Source of the DNA: Bradyrhizobium erythrophlei
Lineage (GTDB): Bacteria > Pseudomonadota > Alphaproteobacteria > Rhizobiales > Xanthobacteraceae
Reading direction: 5' to 3'
DNA: 64,000 nucleotides
NCBI GenBank assembly: GCA_900129675.1
Contig: FSRD01000001.1
Coordinates: 3,771,501 to 3,835,500 of the forward strand
Below are positions 18,603-28,563 of this stretch, piece by piece. Positions within the stretch are counted from its first letter, which is position 1, and each line of letters starts with the position of its first letter. Under the pieces are notes generated by a model. The model searched no databases, was not told the DNA's origin, and saw only the letters and a list, made by a program, of their open reading frames with translations. The translations under genes and the position numbers were made by a program.

Positions 18603-18808
18603 CCTTTACACTGCATATAGGACGGGACATGCTTAGGAACAGCGCGAGAGAGGGGGCGCTACTCGACTTCAGCTTTTGACCCAGAGCTGGGCATCCAACT
18701 CTGGTCTTTCGCCCGGGTGGTATGTGCGCTCCGACAACGGTTGCAACTAGGGTAGTAGCTATCTCCGTCACCACTTGGTAAGGGGTGCGCGCTCTTCACC
18801 CGCGACGG
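18603..18808. other. Intergenic junction with a GACCC-type repeat piece
   Basis: Contains CAGCTTTTGACCCAGAGC at about 18670, part of a motif found at several other junctions (see the repeat entries). No gene is seen. Confidence 0.4.
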
Positions 18809-20803
18809 CTACGACGCAGCGGCCGTTACGGACGTTTCCTGCTTGGAGGTTCCGTAAGTTTGGTCCTTCACGCCTGCAGCTTCGATAAACAGTCTGACCG
18901 CTTCGCCGGGGCTCGCAGCAACGAGGTCGGCTTTCGCGCTGTCCCGTAACAGTTCTAGCGCCGTTCGGTCGATTTCCTTGACCCAACAGCCCAGCATGAT
19001 CGTTGCGCTTGGCAATTTTCGCCTTAGGCGCCGAACGGAGTATCGCATGTGCGCCGGCCCATTAGCATCGAGATAGACCAAGCAGACTATCGCAACGCCG
19101 GTGGTCTCAAGTCGGAATACATTCGTCGAAGAGAGCGCTTCTGCGCCTTCGACCCGCGCCGCTAGACCGTGCGCAGTTGAAAGCTGAGCCAGCATGATCG
19201 CGGCAGCTTCATCGATAAGGCTACGTCCGGCCACGCAGAGGACGGGATGTGCACCCAGCCATTCAGGCGGCAGTTCTTCTTTGCTGAGAATGGGCAAGTT
19301 TTCATGCGCTGCATTTTCCGCCACGCTCTCCACTGCAGACGTTGCTTCTGCATCTGTGGTTAGATTGATTTTCGCCGGCGGACGGTCATCCTGATCGGAA
19401 ACATCGCTGGAAAATTCGCTTACGGCATCTCGAATCTTTGTGAGACGCTCCTGGTCAAGCGCCCCGCGCTCAGCATCAACTTGGGCCAGCTGCAGACCTT
19501 TCAAAGCGACCTCATCATAGTACGAAGCCAGAGATCGTTCTTTCAGGAACTGTTCGGCCTTTTCGGCAGCTTCCGCCGGGTCGCCAGCCAGCATCCGCTG
19601 GTAAAAGATTTCGGGGGGAGAAAGAGCTGGTCGGTCACCAAACATCACGTCAAGAAATTCCAAGCGTTCCACATGCCGCCCAAGTACGACAAGGCAAACT
19701 GTAAGAGGCGTCGCAAGGACGAGCCCAATCGGTCCCCAAAGCGCAGTCCAAAATGTTGCCGACGCCACCACAGCAACGGCCGAAAGCCCCGTGCTGTGGC
19801 CGTAGACCATCGGCTCGATGACATGGCCTACGACCGGCTCAACAATAAGAAAAAGCGCGAGCGTCCACAGTAGCATCGACCAGCCGGGATCGACGGCTAC
19901 CGCCAGAGCGAGCGGAAACGCGGCTGCGATGACAGCGCCGATATAGGGTACGAAGCGGAGGGCTGCTGCCAGGATGCCCCAGAGGATCGCGCTCGGGACG
20001 CCTATGAGCCACAGGCCCATCCCGATCACGACGCCGAAGGCGCCGTTGACAATGAGCTGTGTCAGGAAAAGCCGACTGAGTCGCCCCGCCGCATCGTCGA
20101 GTGCAGCTGTAGTACGCTGGAGGTCATATGAGCCCGCCAGCCGAATGAGGCGGTTACGAAGATCCTCGCGTTGAAGCAGAATAAAGATGACAAAAATGAT
20201 GATGATGCCAGTTGTGGCGAGAGGATGAACGAGCGGCGAAATCAAGGACCGCAGGCTCTCCAGCGCACCGGGATCTGGCTGGCGTACCTCCACCGGAACG
20301 GGCAGCTGTGGACCGGGGACATTTGGATTTAGAATCAAGTTTGATCCACGCGAAGACGCAGCATCCTTTGGCTTATCGAGTTCTTTGCTGAGATCCTTGA
20401 GCATGTCGGAGGCGCGTTCCAGCGTACCCCTGCCAGCCTTTGTATCCCGAAAAGACTGGATCTTTTCGCTTATCGTCGATTGATAACGCGGAAGGTCTCC
20501 GGCGAGTTGCGTCAGTTGCGTGGCGAGAAGACTCCCCATCGCAAAAATGAGCGCGAAGGCAAGTATAACGATGCTCACGACCGCCAGCCCACGCGGCACA
20601 TGGATACGCTGCACTATTCCAACCACCGGCGCCAACACGAAGCTAAGAAGAATCGACAATGCAATGGGCACGAAGATCTCGCGACCAAAATAGAGCATCG
20701 CGATAATTATGGCAGCGAGGATCGCAGTCGCCACCGTGCTGAGCAGGGCCATGAGCTCTTCAGTGGTACGCGCCTTGAATGGCTGCCTGATCACAGGCCT
20801 CAT
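18809..20803 (-). CDS. AI-2E family transporter with long soluble C-terminal region
   Basis: 664 residues. The first 365 or so form the AI-2E/PerM-like permease: an N-terminal helix pair (ILAAIIIAMLYFGREIFVPI), a cytoplasmic or periplasmic segment, then helices including LRFVPYIGAVIAAAFPLALA, a family signature, and EPMVYGHSTGLSAVAVVASA. After about residue 370 a 290-residue soluble part (EFLDVMFGDRPALSPPEIFY ...) follows, unusual for the smaller family members but seen in rhizobia. The substrate is unknown; despite the name, export of autoinducer-2 is not established for most members. The ATG follows GGAAAGCAG. Confidence 0.82.
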   Translation of the reverse strand: MRPVIRQPFKARTTEELMALLSTVATAILAAIIIAMLYFGREIFVPIALSILLSFVLAPVVGIVQRIHVPRGLAVVSIVILAFALIFAMGSLLATQLTQLAGDLPRYQSTISEKIQSFRDTKAGRGTLERASDMLKDLSKELDKPKDAASSRGSNLILNPNVPGPQLPVPVEVRQPDPGALESLRSLISPLVHPLATTGIIIIFVIFILLQREDLRNRLIRLAGSYDLQRTTAALDDAAGRLSRLFLTQLIVNGAFGVVIGMGLWLIGVPSAILWGILAAALRFVPYIGAVIAAAFPLALAVAVDPGWSMLLWTLALFLIVEPVVGHVIEPMVYGHSTGLSAVAVVASATFWTALWGPIGLVLATPLTVCLVVLGRHVERLEFLDVMFGDRPALSPPEIFYQRMLAGDPAEAAEKAEQFLKERSLASYYDEVALKGLQLAQVDAERGALDQERLTKIRDAVSEFSSDVSDQDDRPPAKINLTTDAEATSAVESVAENAAHENLPILSKEELPPEWLGAHPVLCVAGRSLIDEAAAIMLAQLSTAHGLAARVEGAEALSSTNVFRLETTGVAIVCLVYLDANGPAHMRYSVRRLRRKLPSATIMLGCWVKEIDRTALELLRDSAKADLVAASPGEAVRLFIEAAGVKDQTYGTSKQETSVTAAAS

Positions 20804-21140
20804 CTGCTTTCCTTAACCCTGGTCGTCCCTAAGTGACGTTCCCGATTGGCCGGACGCGCGTCGGCCCTATAAAAAGAGCCGCTCGGGCATGACTCCGCGC
20901 GGCCTTTGTAAACGACTGTCGGCTTCCCGGTTCCGCCGTTGCATATACAATAGATGAGCAGCGCAAAGGTTTCGTGATCGGAAAAAAGAAAGGAACCGCC
21001 GGGGCAAGCGAACCAGTGCAGGCATGAGCACCCGAGGGGCCGCCCTTGCAAACCTTCTCAATCCACTCTGCGCTATTGGCTGAAGTTGCCTATTGGCACT
21101 TTTCGGACCTGAGCGGCAAGGCTGACGATGGGGCAGCCCT
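20804..21140. other. Intergenic region, nothing recognised
   Basis: Promoter region of the AI-2E gene and the broken left edge of a Crp/Fnr gene. The phrase TTGGCACTTTTCGGAC at 21093 recurs at 56420 and belongs to the dispersed repeat set. Confidence 0.35.
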
Positions 21141-21332
21141 CAACCGATCATTCCCAACATAAGCCAGGAAACCTTGGCCGAGATGATCGGCACGACCCGA
21201 TCCCGCGTAAGCTTCTTCATGAACAAGTTTCGCAAGCTTGGCTTCATCAACTACAATGGGAAAATCGAGGTCAATAGTTCGTTGTTGAATGCGGTTTTGT
21301 ACGACAAACCCGAGATCAAGCGCGAACCGTGA
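21141..21332 (+). pseudogene. Crp/Fnr-family regulator, C-terminal DNA-binding half only
   Basis: The frame NISQETLAEMIGTTRSRVSF, FMNKFRKLGFINYNGKIEVN to a stop at 21332 is the winged helix-turn-helix of a Crp/Fnr protein of the rhizobial type, whose recognition helix contains TTRSRVSFFMNKF. The cyclic-nucleotide-binding domain is missing; upstream sequence is unrelated. No start codon suits it. Confidence 0.75.
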
Positions 21333-21663
21333 GAACGACCGGTCAGATACACCTGCCATCATCAAAAAGAATCGATAGCTGGTAGGGAACTTTTGACGGT
21401 GCAACGCGCTATGTCCTTTGCGCGATAGTGCTCGATGGATCCCAGGTAGGCGCGATCCCCTCACAACGAGCAGCGTAGACGAGCTGATCGCTCCTCTTCT
21501 GTTCCAACAGAGTTGACGCCCCTTAACCCCAACATCTTCCGTCGCAGGACGAAGCGCTTGCGCCGATAATCGGCAGCGGGTTGCTCTTGGCTTTCGCTGA
21601 TTCGTTTCGCCGTGCTCTCCGTCAGCGCCTGACGGTTTCGAATCAATATTGAAGGATTTATCA
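21333..21663. other. Intergenic stretch, nothing recognised
   Basis: No gene with recognisable features. It must contain the promoter for the downstream lipoyl-like gene and possibly aspT-aspD. Confidence 0.35.
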
Positions 21664-21903
21664 ATGGTGACGGAAATACTGGTACCAACCGACCTGAAAT
21701 CCGACGTCAAGCTGTCGGTCGGGCGATGGTTCAAACACATCGGTGACCCCGTCTGTCGCGACGAACCGTTGGTCGAGATCGACACCGACAACGTCACCTG
21801 CGAAATTCGCGCGTCAGTCACCGGCATATTGTCTAACGTTCTGGTGAGAGACGGCGGATCCGTCGACCACAGCACCTTGCTCGGAACGATTACCGAAGAT
21901 TGA
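21664..21903 (+). CDS. Lipoyl/biotinyl-like domain protein lacking the attachment lysine
   Basis: 79 residues spanning one lipoyl-type hammerhead domain: TEILVPTDLKSDVKLSVGRW, then EPLVEIDTDNVTCEIRASVT and GILSNVLVRDGGSVD. In E2 subunits the equivalent turn is E-(T/S)-D-K-(A/V) with the lipoylated Lys; here it is D-T-D-N-V, so Asn replaces Lys. The domain therefore should not be lipoylated by the usual rule. It lies 117 bp before aspT on the same strand. ATG 21664 is preferred to an upstream in-frame ATG at 21649. Its role is unknown; a scaffold or a decayed carrier are options. Confidence 0.65.
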   Translation: MVTEILVPTDLKSDVKLSVGRWFKHIGDPVCRDEPLVEIDTDNVTCEIRASVTGILSNVLVRDGGSVDHSTLLGTITED

Positions 21904-22020
21904 AAGACGAGATTTCGCCGCGTCTCGGCGAGTAACGATGGTTTGCGAAATCGCCCTGCGCCGGATCGGCGATCAGCCCCTTCCGACAGCCGACTGCCCA
22001 ATCGACATTGAAAGAGACAC

Positions 22021-23730
22021 ATGGACCTGTTGCACCGATTGATCACGACAGAGCCCTTGCTCGCGCTCTTCCTCACCATCTCGCTTGGCTACCTCGTCGG
22101 AAAGCTGAAGATCGGCAACTTCGTTCTTGGCGGAATCGCGGGAACGCTGCTGGTCGGTGTCGTCATTGGTCAGTTCGGCGTCGATATCAACAGTGGCATC
22201 AAGTCGATATTCTTCGCTCTATTCATCTACGCGGTGGGATTTCAGGGCGGCCCGCAGTTCTTCCATGCCCTGAACCGGCGTTCGCTGAACCAGCTCGCTT
22301 CGGCTTTCGTCATGTGCTTCACGGGCTTGCTGTGCGTATTGGCTGCGGCCTGGATGTTCGACCTGGATCGGGGCATGGCGGCGGGGCTCGCCGCCGGTGG
22401 CCTCACGCAGTCGGCGATCATCGGCACCGCCGGCGACGCGATCGGCAAGCTCGGACTGACCGCTGAACTCACCAAGACGATGCAAACCAACGTCGCCGTG
22501 GGTTACGCCGTTTGCTACATCTTCGGCTCGCTCGGTCCGATCATCATGGTGAGCTGGTTCCTGCCGCTCATCATGAAGTGGGACGTCCGCAAGGAGGCCA
22601 TCAAGCTCGCCAACCTGCTTTCCGGTGGCCACCCCGAACTCGATCCGGGCCAGTTCAACGCCGCCCAGCCGATTGCCACTCGAATCTACCAGATTGCGAC
22701 GGACAGCAAGACCGCGGGCAAGACCGCGCTGGCGATCGACCAGCGGCTTTCCGATGCCTCGGTCGAAGCCATTTATCGCGAAGGCAAGACGGTCGATTTG
22801 ACCGACGCAACAGTCATCCAGGTTGGCGACCGCGTCGCCATCACCGGGATGATTTCAGTCATGGAGAGCGCCTGCGGCCTGTTCGGCCGGGAGGTAACGC
22901 CGCCGAACGGCCTGCTGCTGGTGCAGGAAAACCGCGAAATCATTCTGACCAACCGCGCGCTCGATGACCGCGAAATCCGCGAAATCCACGATCACGTCAA
23001 CGTCGAAACCCGTCACGGCGTGTTTCTGACCGCCGTCAAGCGCATGGGGCTCGATCTGCCGCTGCTCGACAAGCTGCAGCTAAAGCGAGGCGACGAACTG
23101 CATTTTACCGGCAGCCCGACCGATCTCAACCGGGTGCAATCGAAGATCGGCTACAAGATCAGCGCGGCGGCGGTCACCGACTTCATCTTCTTCGGCATCG
23201 GCATGCTGACCGGCATGCTCATTGGCATGATCCAGTTCAGGATCTGGGGGATCCCGATCTCGATCGGCAGTGGCGGCGGCTGTCTGCTGTCCGGCCTGTT
23301 CTTCGGTTGGCTTCGCAGCGTGCATCCAAATTTCGCGGCCTTGCCGGTCGGCGCTTCCAATTTCCTGCGCGACTTCGGCCTCGCGGTATTTGTCGGCATT
23401 GTCGGCATCTCCGCGGGCCCGCAGGCTCTGGTCGCCATCCAGCACTACGGCCTCAGGCTGTTTTTCCTTGGCGTCGGCGTCACGCTGATCCCACAAATCA
23501 TCACCTTCTTTTTCTCATATTACGTGCTGCGGATCCAAAGCCCGATCGAGGCGCTCGCCTGTGTCGCCGGCGGCCGCAGCGCCAATCCGGCCTTCGCGGC
23601 GCTGCTCGCCAAGGCGGGCAATGCCACGCCCGTGGTCTCGTTCACGGTCACCTATGCTGTCGCCAATGTATTCCTCACTTTATGGGGCCCGCTGATCGTC
23701 GGCATCATCACCAAAAATGCATCTCCATAG
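22021..23730 (+). CDS. aspT: Aspartate:alanine antiporter (AAEx family)
   Basis: 569 residues, with hydrophobic helices at both ends (LLALFLTISLGYLVGKLKIG ... FFSYYVLRIQSPIEALACVA) and a central cytoplasmic part with two TrkA-C-like regions (about 210-370). The motifs GLAAGGLTQSAIIGTAGDAI and CVAGGRSANPAF are characteristic duplicated G-G-x-(S/T) signatures of the family. The protein swaps extracellular L-aspartate for intracellular L-alanine, electrogenically. With the decarboxylase 21 bp downstream it forms a proton-motive cycle. The ATG at 22021 follows GAAAGAGACAC. Confidence 0.9.
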   Translation: MDLLHRLITTEPLLALFLTISLGYLVGKLKIGNFVLGGIAGTLLVGVVIGQFGVDINSGIKSIFFALFIYAVGFQGGPQFFHALNRRSLNQLASAFVMCFTGLLCVLAAAWMFDLDRGMAAGLAAGGLTQSAIIGTAGDAIGKLGLTAELTKTMQTNVAVGYAVCYIFGSLGPIIMVSWFLPLIMKWDVRKEAIKLANLLSGGHPELDPGQFNAAQPIATRIYQIATDSKTAGKTALAIDQRLSDASVEAIYREGKTVDLTDATVIQVGDRVAITGMISVMESACGLFGREVTPPNGLLLVQENREIILTNRALDDREIREIHDHVNVETRHGVFLTAVKRMGLDLPLLDKLQLKRGDELHFTGSPTDLNRVQSKIGYKISAAAVTDFIFFGIGMLTGMLIGMIQFRIWGIPISIGSGGGCLLSGLFFGWLRSVHPNFAALPVGASNFLRDFGLAVFVGIVGISAGPQALVAIQHYGLRLFFLGVGVTLIPQIITFFFSYYVLRIQSPIEALACVAGGRSANPAFAALLAKAGNATPVVSFTVTYAVANVFLTLWGPLIVGIITKNASP

Positions 23731-23751
23731 ACTGAAGCCGAGGACTCCATC

Positions 23752-25383
23752 ATGCTGGAACGCAATCTCACGCAATATGCCAAGCTCAGCCCGTTTGAAC
23801 TGAAGGACCAGCTGATCGAAATTGCTTCTTCGGATGCGCAGCGGCTGATGCTCAATGCCGGGCGAGGCAATCCGAATTTCCTGGCGACCTTGCCGCGCTG
23901 GGCATTCCTGAGCCTGGGCGACTTTGCGCTGCGCGAATCGGAACGATCCTACTCATACCTGGACAGCGGTTTCGGCGGGCTGCCGGAGCATGACGGCATC
24001 GTGCAACGGTTCGATGCCTACGCAACAGGCCATCGCGAAACCGATGGGGTGCGCTTCCTGCGCGCGGCGATCTCCTATGTCAAAGACCAACTTGGCCTGA
24101 ACCAGGATGCGTTTTTGTTCGAAATGGTCAGCGCATTTCTCGGGAGTACCTACCCAACACCGCCGAGGATGCTGTGCCACACCGAAGAGATCGTGAAAGC
24201 GTATCTGGCGCAGGAAATGTTCGGCCCGCTGCCGCCGAGCGGCGAATTCTCGGTGTTTGCCACCGAAGGCGGCACTGCGGCGATGACCTACATCTTCCAG
24301 AGCCTGCGCGCGAACGGCCTGATCAAGCCCGGCGACAAGATCGCCATCGCGACGCCGATCTTCTCGCCCTATCTGGAAATTCCCGTTCTTGACGACTACC
24401 AGCTCGAAATCGTCGATATCCGGATGGACCGGCTCGACGACTGGCAATTGCCGGCGTCCGAGATCGACAAGCTGATGGATCCCGCGATCAAGATGTTCTG
24501 CCTGGTCAATCCAAGTAATCCACCTTCGTCAAAGCTGTCGGACGATGTTCTGGACCAATTGGCCGCGCTGGTCGCCAAGCGTCCGGACCTTTTCATCGTC
24601 ACCGACGATGTCTACGGCACTTTCGCCGATAAGTTTGTCTCACTGTTTGCGAAGTGCCCCCACAACACCCTCTGCGTCTATTCGTTCTCGAAATTCTTCG
24701 GCGCAACCGGATGGCGTCTTGGCGCGATTGCCCTGCATGACGACAACGTGTTCGATTTGGCGCTGGGCGCACTGCCGGAACCAGCAAAACTTCTGCTCGA
24801 CAGCCGCTATAACTCATTGACCACCACGCCACGAAAGATCCCCTTCATCGATCGGTTGGTCGCCGACAGCCGCGCGGTCGCGCTGAACCACACCGCCGGC
24901 CTGTCGGTGCCGCAGCAATTGCAGATGGCGCTGTTCGCGCTGAGCGGCCTGATGGACCGCGAACATCGCTACAAGGACGCGGCCAAGCAGCTGATACGCA
25001 AGCGATACCAGACGCTTTACAACCATATGGGCGTCACAGCGCTGCACGATTCCAATGACGTGAATTACTACTCGCTGATCGACCTGCAGGAGATCGGCGG
25101 CACGCTGTATGGACCCGAATTCAAGACATGGTTCATCAAAAGCGACCTGGGAATCAGTTTTCTGTTTCGCCTGGCGGATGAAACCGGCGTTGTCTTACTG
25201 CCCGGCAACGGATTCGAGGTTGTCGATACTTCGGCGCGCGTTTCGCTCGCCAATCTGACGGAGATCGAATACGCCTCGATCGGCAAGTTCACCCGGCAGG
25301 TTCTCGATGAGTGCTATCAGGACTTCCGAAAAGCGACTGCGTCGCAACAGGGCCAACGAGAAGCCGGCCCCTCAGGCTCCTGA
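23752..25383 (+). CDS. aspD: Aspartate 4-decarboxylase (bifunctional aminotransferase)
   Basis: 543 residues, PLP-dependent fold type I. The Schiff-base lysine is K314 in YSFSKFFGATGWRLG; FCLVNPSNPPSSK and IVTDDVYGTFADK are the cofactor-binding Asn and Asp segments. It converts L-aspartate to L-alanine plus CO2, consuming a proton. Length and N-terminal extension (ELKDQLIEIASSDAQRLMLN) match aspartate beta-decarboxylase rather than plain aminotransferases. Directly after aspT (21 bp), clearly an operon; exoD starts 18 bp after its stop. Intact. Confidence 0.92.
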   Translation: MLERNLTQYAKLSPFELKDQLIEIASSDAQRLMLNAGRGNPNFLATLPRWAFLSLGDFALRESERSYSYLDSGFGGLPEHDGIVQRFDAYATGHRETDGVRFLRAAISYVKDQLGLNQDAFLFEMVSAFLGSTYPTPPRMLCHTEEIVKAYLAQEMFGPLPPSGEFSVFATEGGTAAMTYIFQSLRANGLIKPGDKIAIATPIFSPYLEIPVLDDYQLEIVDIRMDRLDDWQLPASEIDKLMDPAIKMFCLVNPSNPPSSKLSDDVLDQLAALVAKRPDLFIVTDDVYGTFADKFVSLFAKCPHNTLCVYSFSKFFGATGWRLGAIALHDDNVFDLALGALPEPAKLLLDSRYNSLTTTPRKIPFIDRLVADSRAVALNHTAGLSVPQQLQMALFALSGLMDREHRYKDAAKQLIRKRYQTLYNHMGVTALHDSNDVNYYSLIDLQEIGGTLYGPEFKTWFIKSDLGISFLFRLADETGVVLLPGNGFEVVDTSARVSLANLTEIEYASIGKFTRQVLDECYQDFRKATASQQGQREAGPSGS

Positions 25384-25401
25384 GGTCAGGAGCGTTCGTC
25401 G

Positions 25402-25827
25402 ATGCTGAGACCGTCAGCCGACACGAGGCCGCTTGTTGCCACCTCCGTCCTGTTGCAGCGGCTGCACGATGAGATGCCGGCGGACCGCTTCACGCTGGGC
25501 TGGCTCATGCACAGCCTGCACAAGCGCTCCTTCGGCATCATCATGCTTCTGCTTGCTCTGGTCGCCATCGCACCGGGCCTCTCGATCGTAGCCGGCCTGC
25601 TCCTCATGATTCCGGGGTTCCAGATGATTACGGGCAAGCCGGCTCCGGTCTTCCCCCACCGCATCGCCACGCGTTCTTTGCCGACGCGATACCTCGCGAC
25701 CGTGCTGCAACGATCTGTACCGGTGCTCAGATATCTTGAGAAATTGGTTCACCCGCGCTGGCACACGCCGCTCGAGGTAACCAAGCGGGCGGTCGGCGCG
25801 GTCGTCCTAGTCGGCCGCTTCAATTAA
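25402..25827 (+). pseudogene. exoD: ExoD-family membrane protein, 3' end cut by IS630
   Basis: Residues 1-136 follow the exopolysaccharide synthesis protein ExoD: LLQRLHDEMPADRFTLGWLM, RSFGIIMLLLALVAIAPGLS, LLLMIPGFQMITGKPAPVFP. Relatives are near 200 residues; here the coding frame enters the IS630 end at 25810 and stops at 25827, losing the last helices. ExoD influences exopolysaccharide and alkali tolerance in rhizobia. Probably inactive. Confidence 0.8.
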
Positions 25828-27052
25828 TGTGAACGGAGATGGGTTTTGTGATTCGATTCCGTCGCAACGCGGGCGACGGAGGCAATCATCGCTGCCAAGG
25901 AGATTTCGGTAAAGAAGTATGTTGTTCGGCTGAGCTGCGAGGAACGCGAACAGCTTGAAGCGCTGATACGGAAAGGCAAAAGCCCGGCGCAGCGGCTGCT
26001 GAAGGCGCGGATATTGTTGAAGGCCGATGTCTCGGAAGCCGGTGCAGGTTGGAGTGACAGCCGGATCATTAAGGCTTTGGACACCAGCGTTTCGATGGTT
26101 TACCGGGTGCGAAAGCAATTGGTGGAGGAAGGCTTCGAGGCTGTGTTGAGCCGCAAGCAGCGGGCGACACCGGGGGTTGCTCGGATTTTTGACGGCGAGA
26201 AGGAAGCCAAACTGATTGCCCTGGCTTGTTCCAAGCCGCCCAAGGGACGCGCGCGCTGGACCCTGCGGCTGTTGGAGAAAAAGGTCGTGGAACTGAAGAT
26301 TGTCGATCGTGCCAGCGACTCAACGATCGGAAGGACGCTAAAAAAAACATTCTCCAGCCCCACCGCCGACAGTGCTGGGTCATTCCGCCGAAGGCCAATA
26401 CCGCGTTCGTAGCCGCCATGGAGGACGTGCTGGCCGTCTACATGCGACCGCGCGATCCTGATCGTCCGCTGGTGTGCCTGGACGAGACCTCAAAGCAACT
26501 GCTCGCCGAAACGCGCCTGCCGTTTCCGATGAAACCGGGACGTCCGGCCCGTTGTGATTACGAGTACGAGCGCAATGGGACCGCCAACCTCTTCATGATG
26601 TTTGCGCCGCTCGAAGGCTGGCGCCACGTCAAAGTCACCGATCGTCATACCGCCGTGGACTACGCTCACGTCTTGAAAGACTTGGCCGATGTCCACTTCT
26701 CAAGCGCCAAGACCATTGTTCTGGTTCAGGACAATCTCAACATCCACAGCAAGGCGTCACTTTATGAAGCTTTCCCGGCTGCTGAAGCCAGGCGCCTGGT
26801 CGAGCGCTTCGAATGGCACTACACCCCAAAGCACGGCAGTTGGCTCGATCTGGCGGAATCCGAACTCGGCGTCCTGTCGTCCCAGTGCCTCGATCGCCGG
26901 ATTCCCGACAAACAGACCCTCGTCGAGGAAATCGCTGCTTGGCAACACGACCGCAACGCCAACCACACCAAGGCCAATTGGCACTTCTCAACATCCAACG
27001 CACGTATCAAACTCAAGCACCTCTACCCCTCAATCTGAATGAATCGGGCGAC
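25810..27052 (+). mobile_element. IS630-family insertion sequence
   Basis: Imperfect terminal inverted repeats GTCGGCCGCTTCAATTAATG (left) and, at the right end, the complement of GTCGCCCGATTCATTCAG, flanked by TA on both sides (25808-25809 and 27053-27054), the usual IS630 target. Left neighbour is exoD; right neighbour is an unrelated cyclase tail, so a rearrangement accompanied or followed insertion. Confidence 0.8.
25852..27038 (+). CDS. IS630-family transposase in two frames with a slippery A-run
   Basis: Frame 1 (from about 25852) holds the helix-turn-helix region KKYVVRLSCEEREQLEALIR, ALDTSVSMVYRVRKQLVEEG and ASDSTIGRTLKK. The -1 frame continues LQPHRRQCWVIPPKANTAF and holds the DDE residues: D in LVCLDETSK, D in IVLVQDNLNIHSK, E in WLDLAESELGVLSSQ. 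The switch falls on A AAA AAA C (about 26340-26347) in the correct phase for -1 tandem slippage, so programmed frameshifting is likely. No ATG, GTG or TTG precedes the conserved N-terminus after the stop at 25849, so initiation is unexplained. Confidence 0.78.
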
Positions 27053-27056
27053 TAGA

Positions 27057-28563
27057 CAACAAAGAGGAAATCGCGCCCTACGTCGCTTCGCTACTCTCAG
27101 TCCCGACGGGTGATCGATACAAGCCGCTCGAAATGTCGCCGGCGGAGCTGAAGGAACGAACTGTACACGCCGATATCGCACGCGCGCTAGTCGAACAGTT
27201 TTCCGATAAGGCTGAATCGGCGCCCGCGATCATCGCCCACCACTACACTGAAGCAGGACTTTATGAGCCCGCAGTGCGTTACTGGCTCGCTGCCGCAGAG
27301 AGAGCGTTGTCCAAGTCGGCCCCGACCGAAGCTGATCGCCATATTGTAGCCGGGCTGGCCTTGGTGCCCCACCTTGCTCAGGGATCCGATCGACAATCTC
27401 TTGAATTATCGTTGCATCTTGCGCATGCAAATGCGCTCTTACCGCTGAAGGGCTACAGCACCTCGGAAACCCTGGCCGCATTGATGGCGGCAAAGCAAAT
27501 TCTCGAGTCTGGAATTGGGTCAGATTTGCAACGCATCTTGGTATTACACGGTCTTTGCACCGCAAATTATGTAGCCGCCAAGATGAACGCAGCGCTCGAA
27601 ATCGCCCTGCAGATGGTTGAATTTACCGACCGGCAAGACGATCCCGCATTCCGCTTACTTAGTTACCGTGCGCTCGGCTCCGTGCAATACTTTACTGGAC
27701 AATATCGTCAGGCGCTGGAGACTTTACGCTTGGCTGAGGGATATCGAGATCCCATTAAGCTCAAGTTGCTAAGCTATCGCTTTGGAATCGATCCCGGTCT
27801 TGCAGTCCTCTGCTACAAGCTATGGGCATTGATGGAGCTCGGCCTTCTCGATCAAGCGAAACAAGTCGCCGAGCAGGTGACGGCTGAACTTAAGGACCAT
27901 GGACACCCACCGACCATAGCAACTTGCACGTTCTTCGGCGTAATTTGGCCCGAACTCCTGTCCGGTAAAGCTGAGGAATGTGAGCAACACAGTGCGGATC
28001 TTGTCGCTTATTGCACCGAAAAGAAGGTAGCGCAATTCCGGCTCTGGGGAACACTCTCACTTACGTGCGCGCGCTCAATGATAAAGCCAACGCCCGAAAA
28101 CATTGCTGCGTTTCGCGATGCCATTAGCGCGCAGCACGCAACTGGCGCGCATCTCGGAGATTCGTTTTTCTTTGCGAACCTTACCGCTGCTCTGCTGGGA
28201 GCCGGAGAGGTGTCGGAAGCTGATCTGACACTGCAACGCGCCTTCGATTTTGTAGAACAATCGGGCGAACGATGGTGGCTGGCCGAATTATATCGTCTCA
28301 CGGGCCTGGTAAAGCTGACGCAAGCGGAGCCAGATATTGAAGGGGCTGAGGCCGCATTCCTAAAGGCCATCGAGACGGCGCGGCAGCAAGAAGCGCGTCT
28401 GCACGAACTACGTGCGGTAACAGAACTTGCAAGGTTAGGGCGTAGGAATGCTACGAGCCGTGATCGCCGGATGATGTTAGAGCCAATCTTGGATGTCATT
28501 GAGGGCGGCGAAGAGACACGCGAGGTTCGTGACGCCAGGGCGCTTCTTTTGGAACTCGTTTGA
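27057..28563 (+). pseudogene. TPR-like C-terminal region of a cyclase/AAA regulator, 5' truncated
   Basis: About 500 residues of helical repeats (AIIAHHYTEAGLYEPAVRYW, ALSKSAPTEADRHIVAGLAL, YFTGQYRQALETLRLAEGYR ...), the pattern at the C-terminus of class III adenylate cyclases with an AAA ATPase and TPRs. The catalytic and ATPase parts are missing because the frame begins at the IS630 right end. The translation is uninterrupted to 28563; an internal ATG at 27133 could give a shorter soluble protein. It is more likely a relic. Confidence 0.65.
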
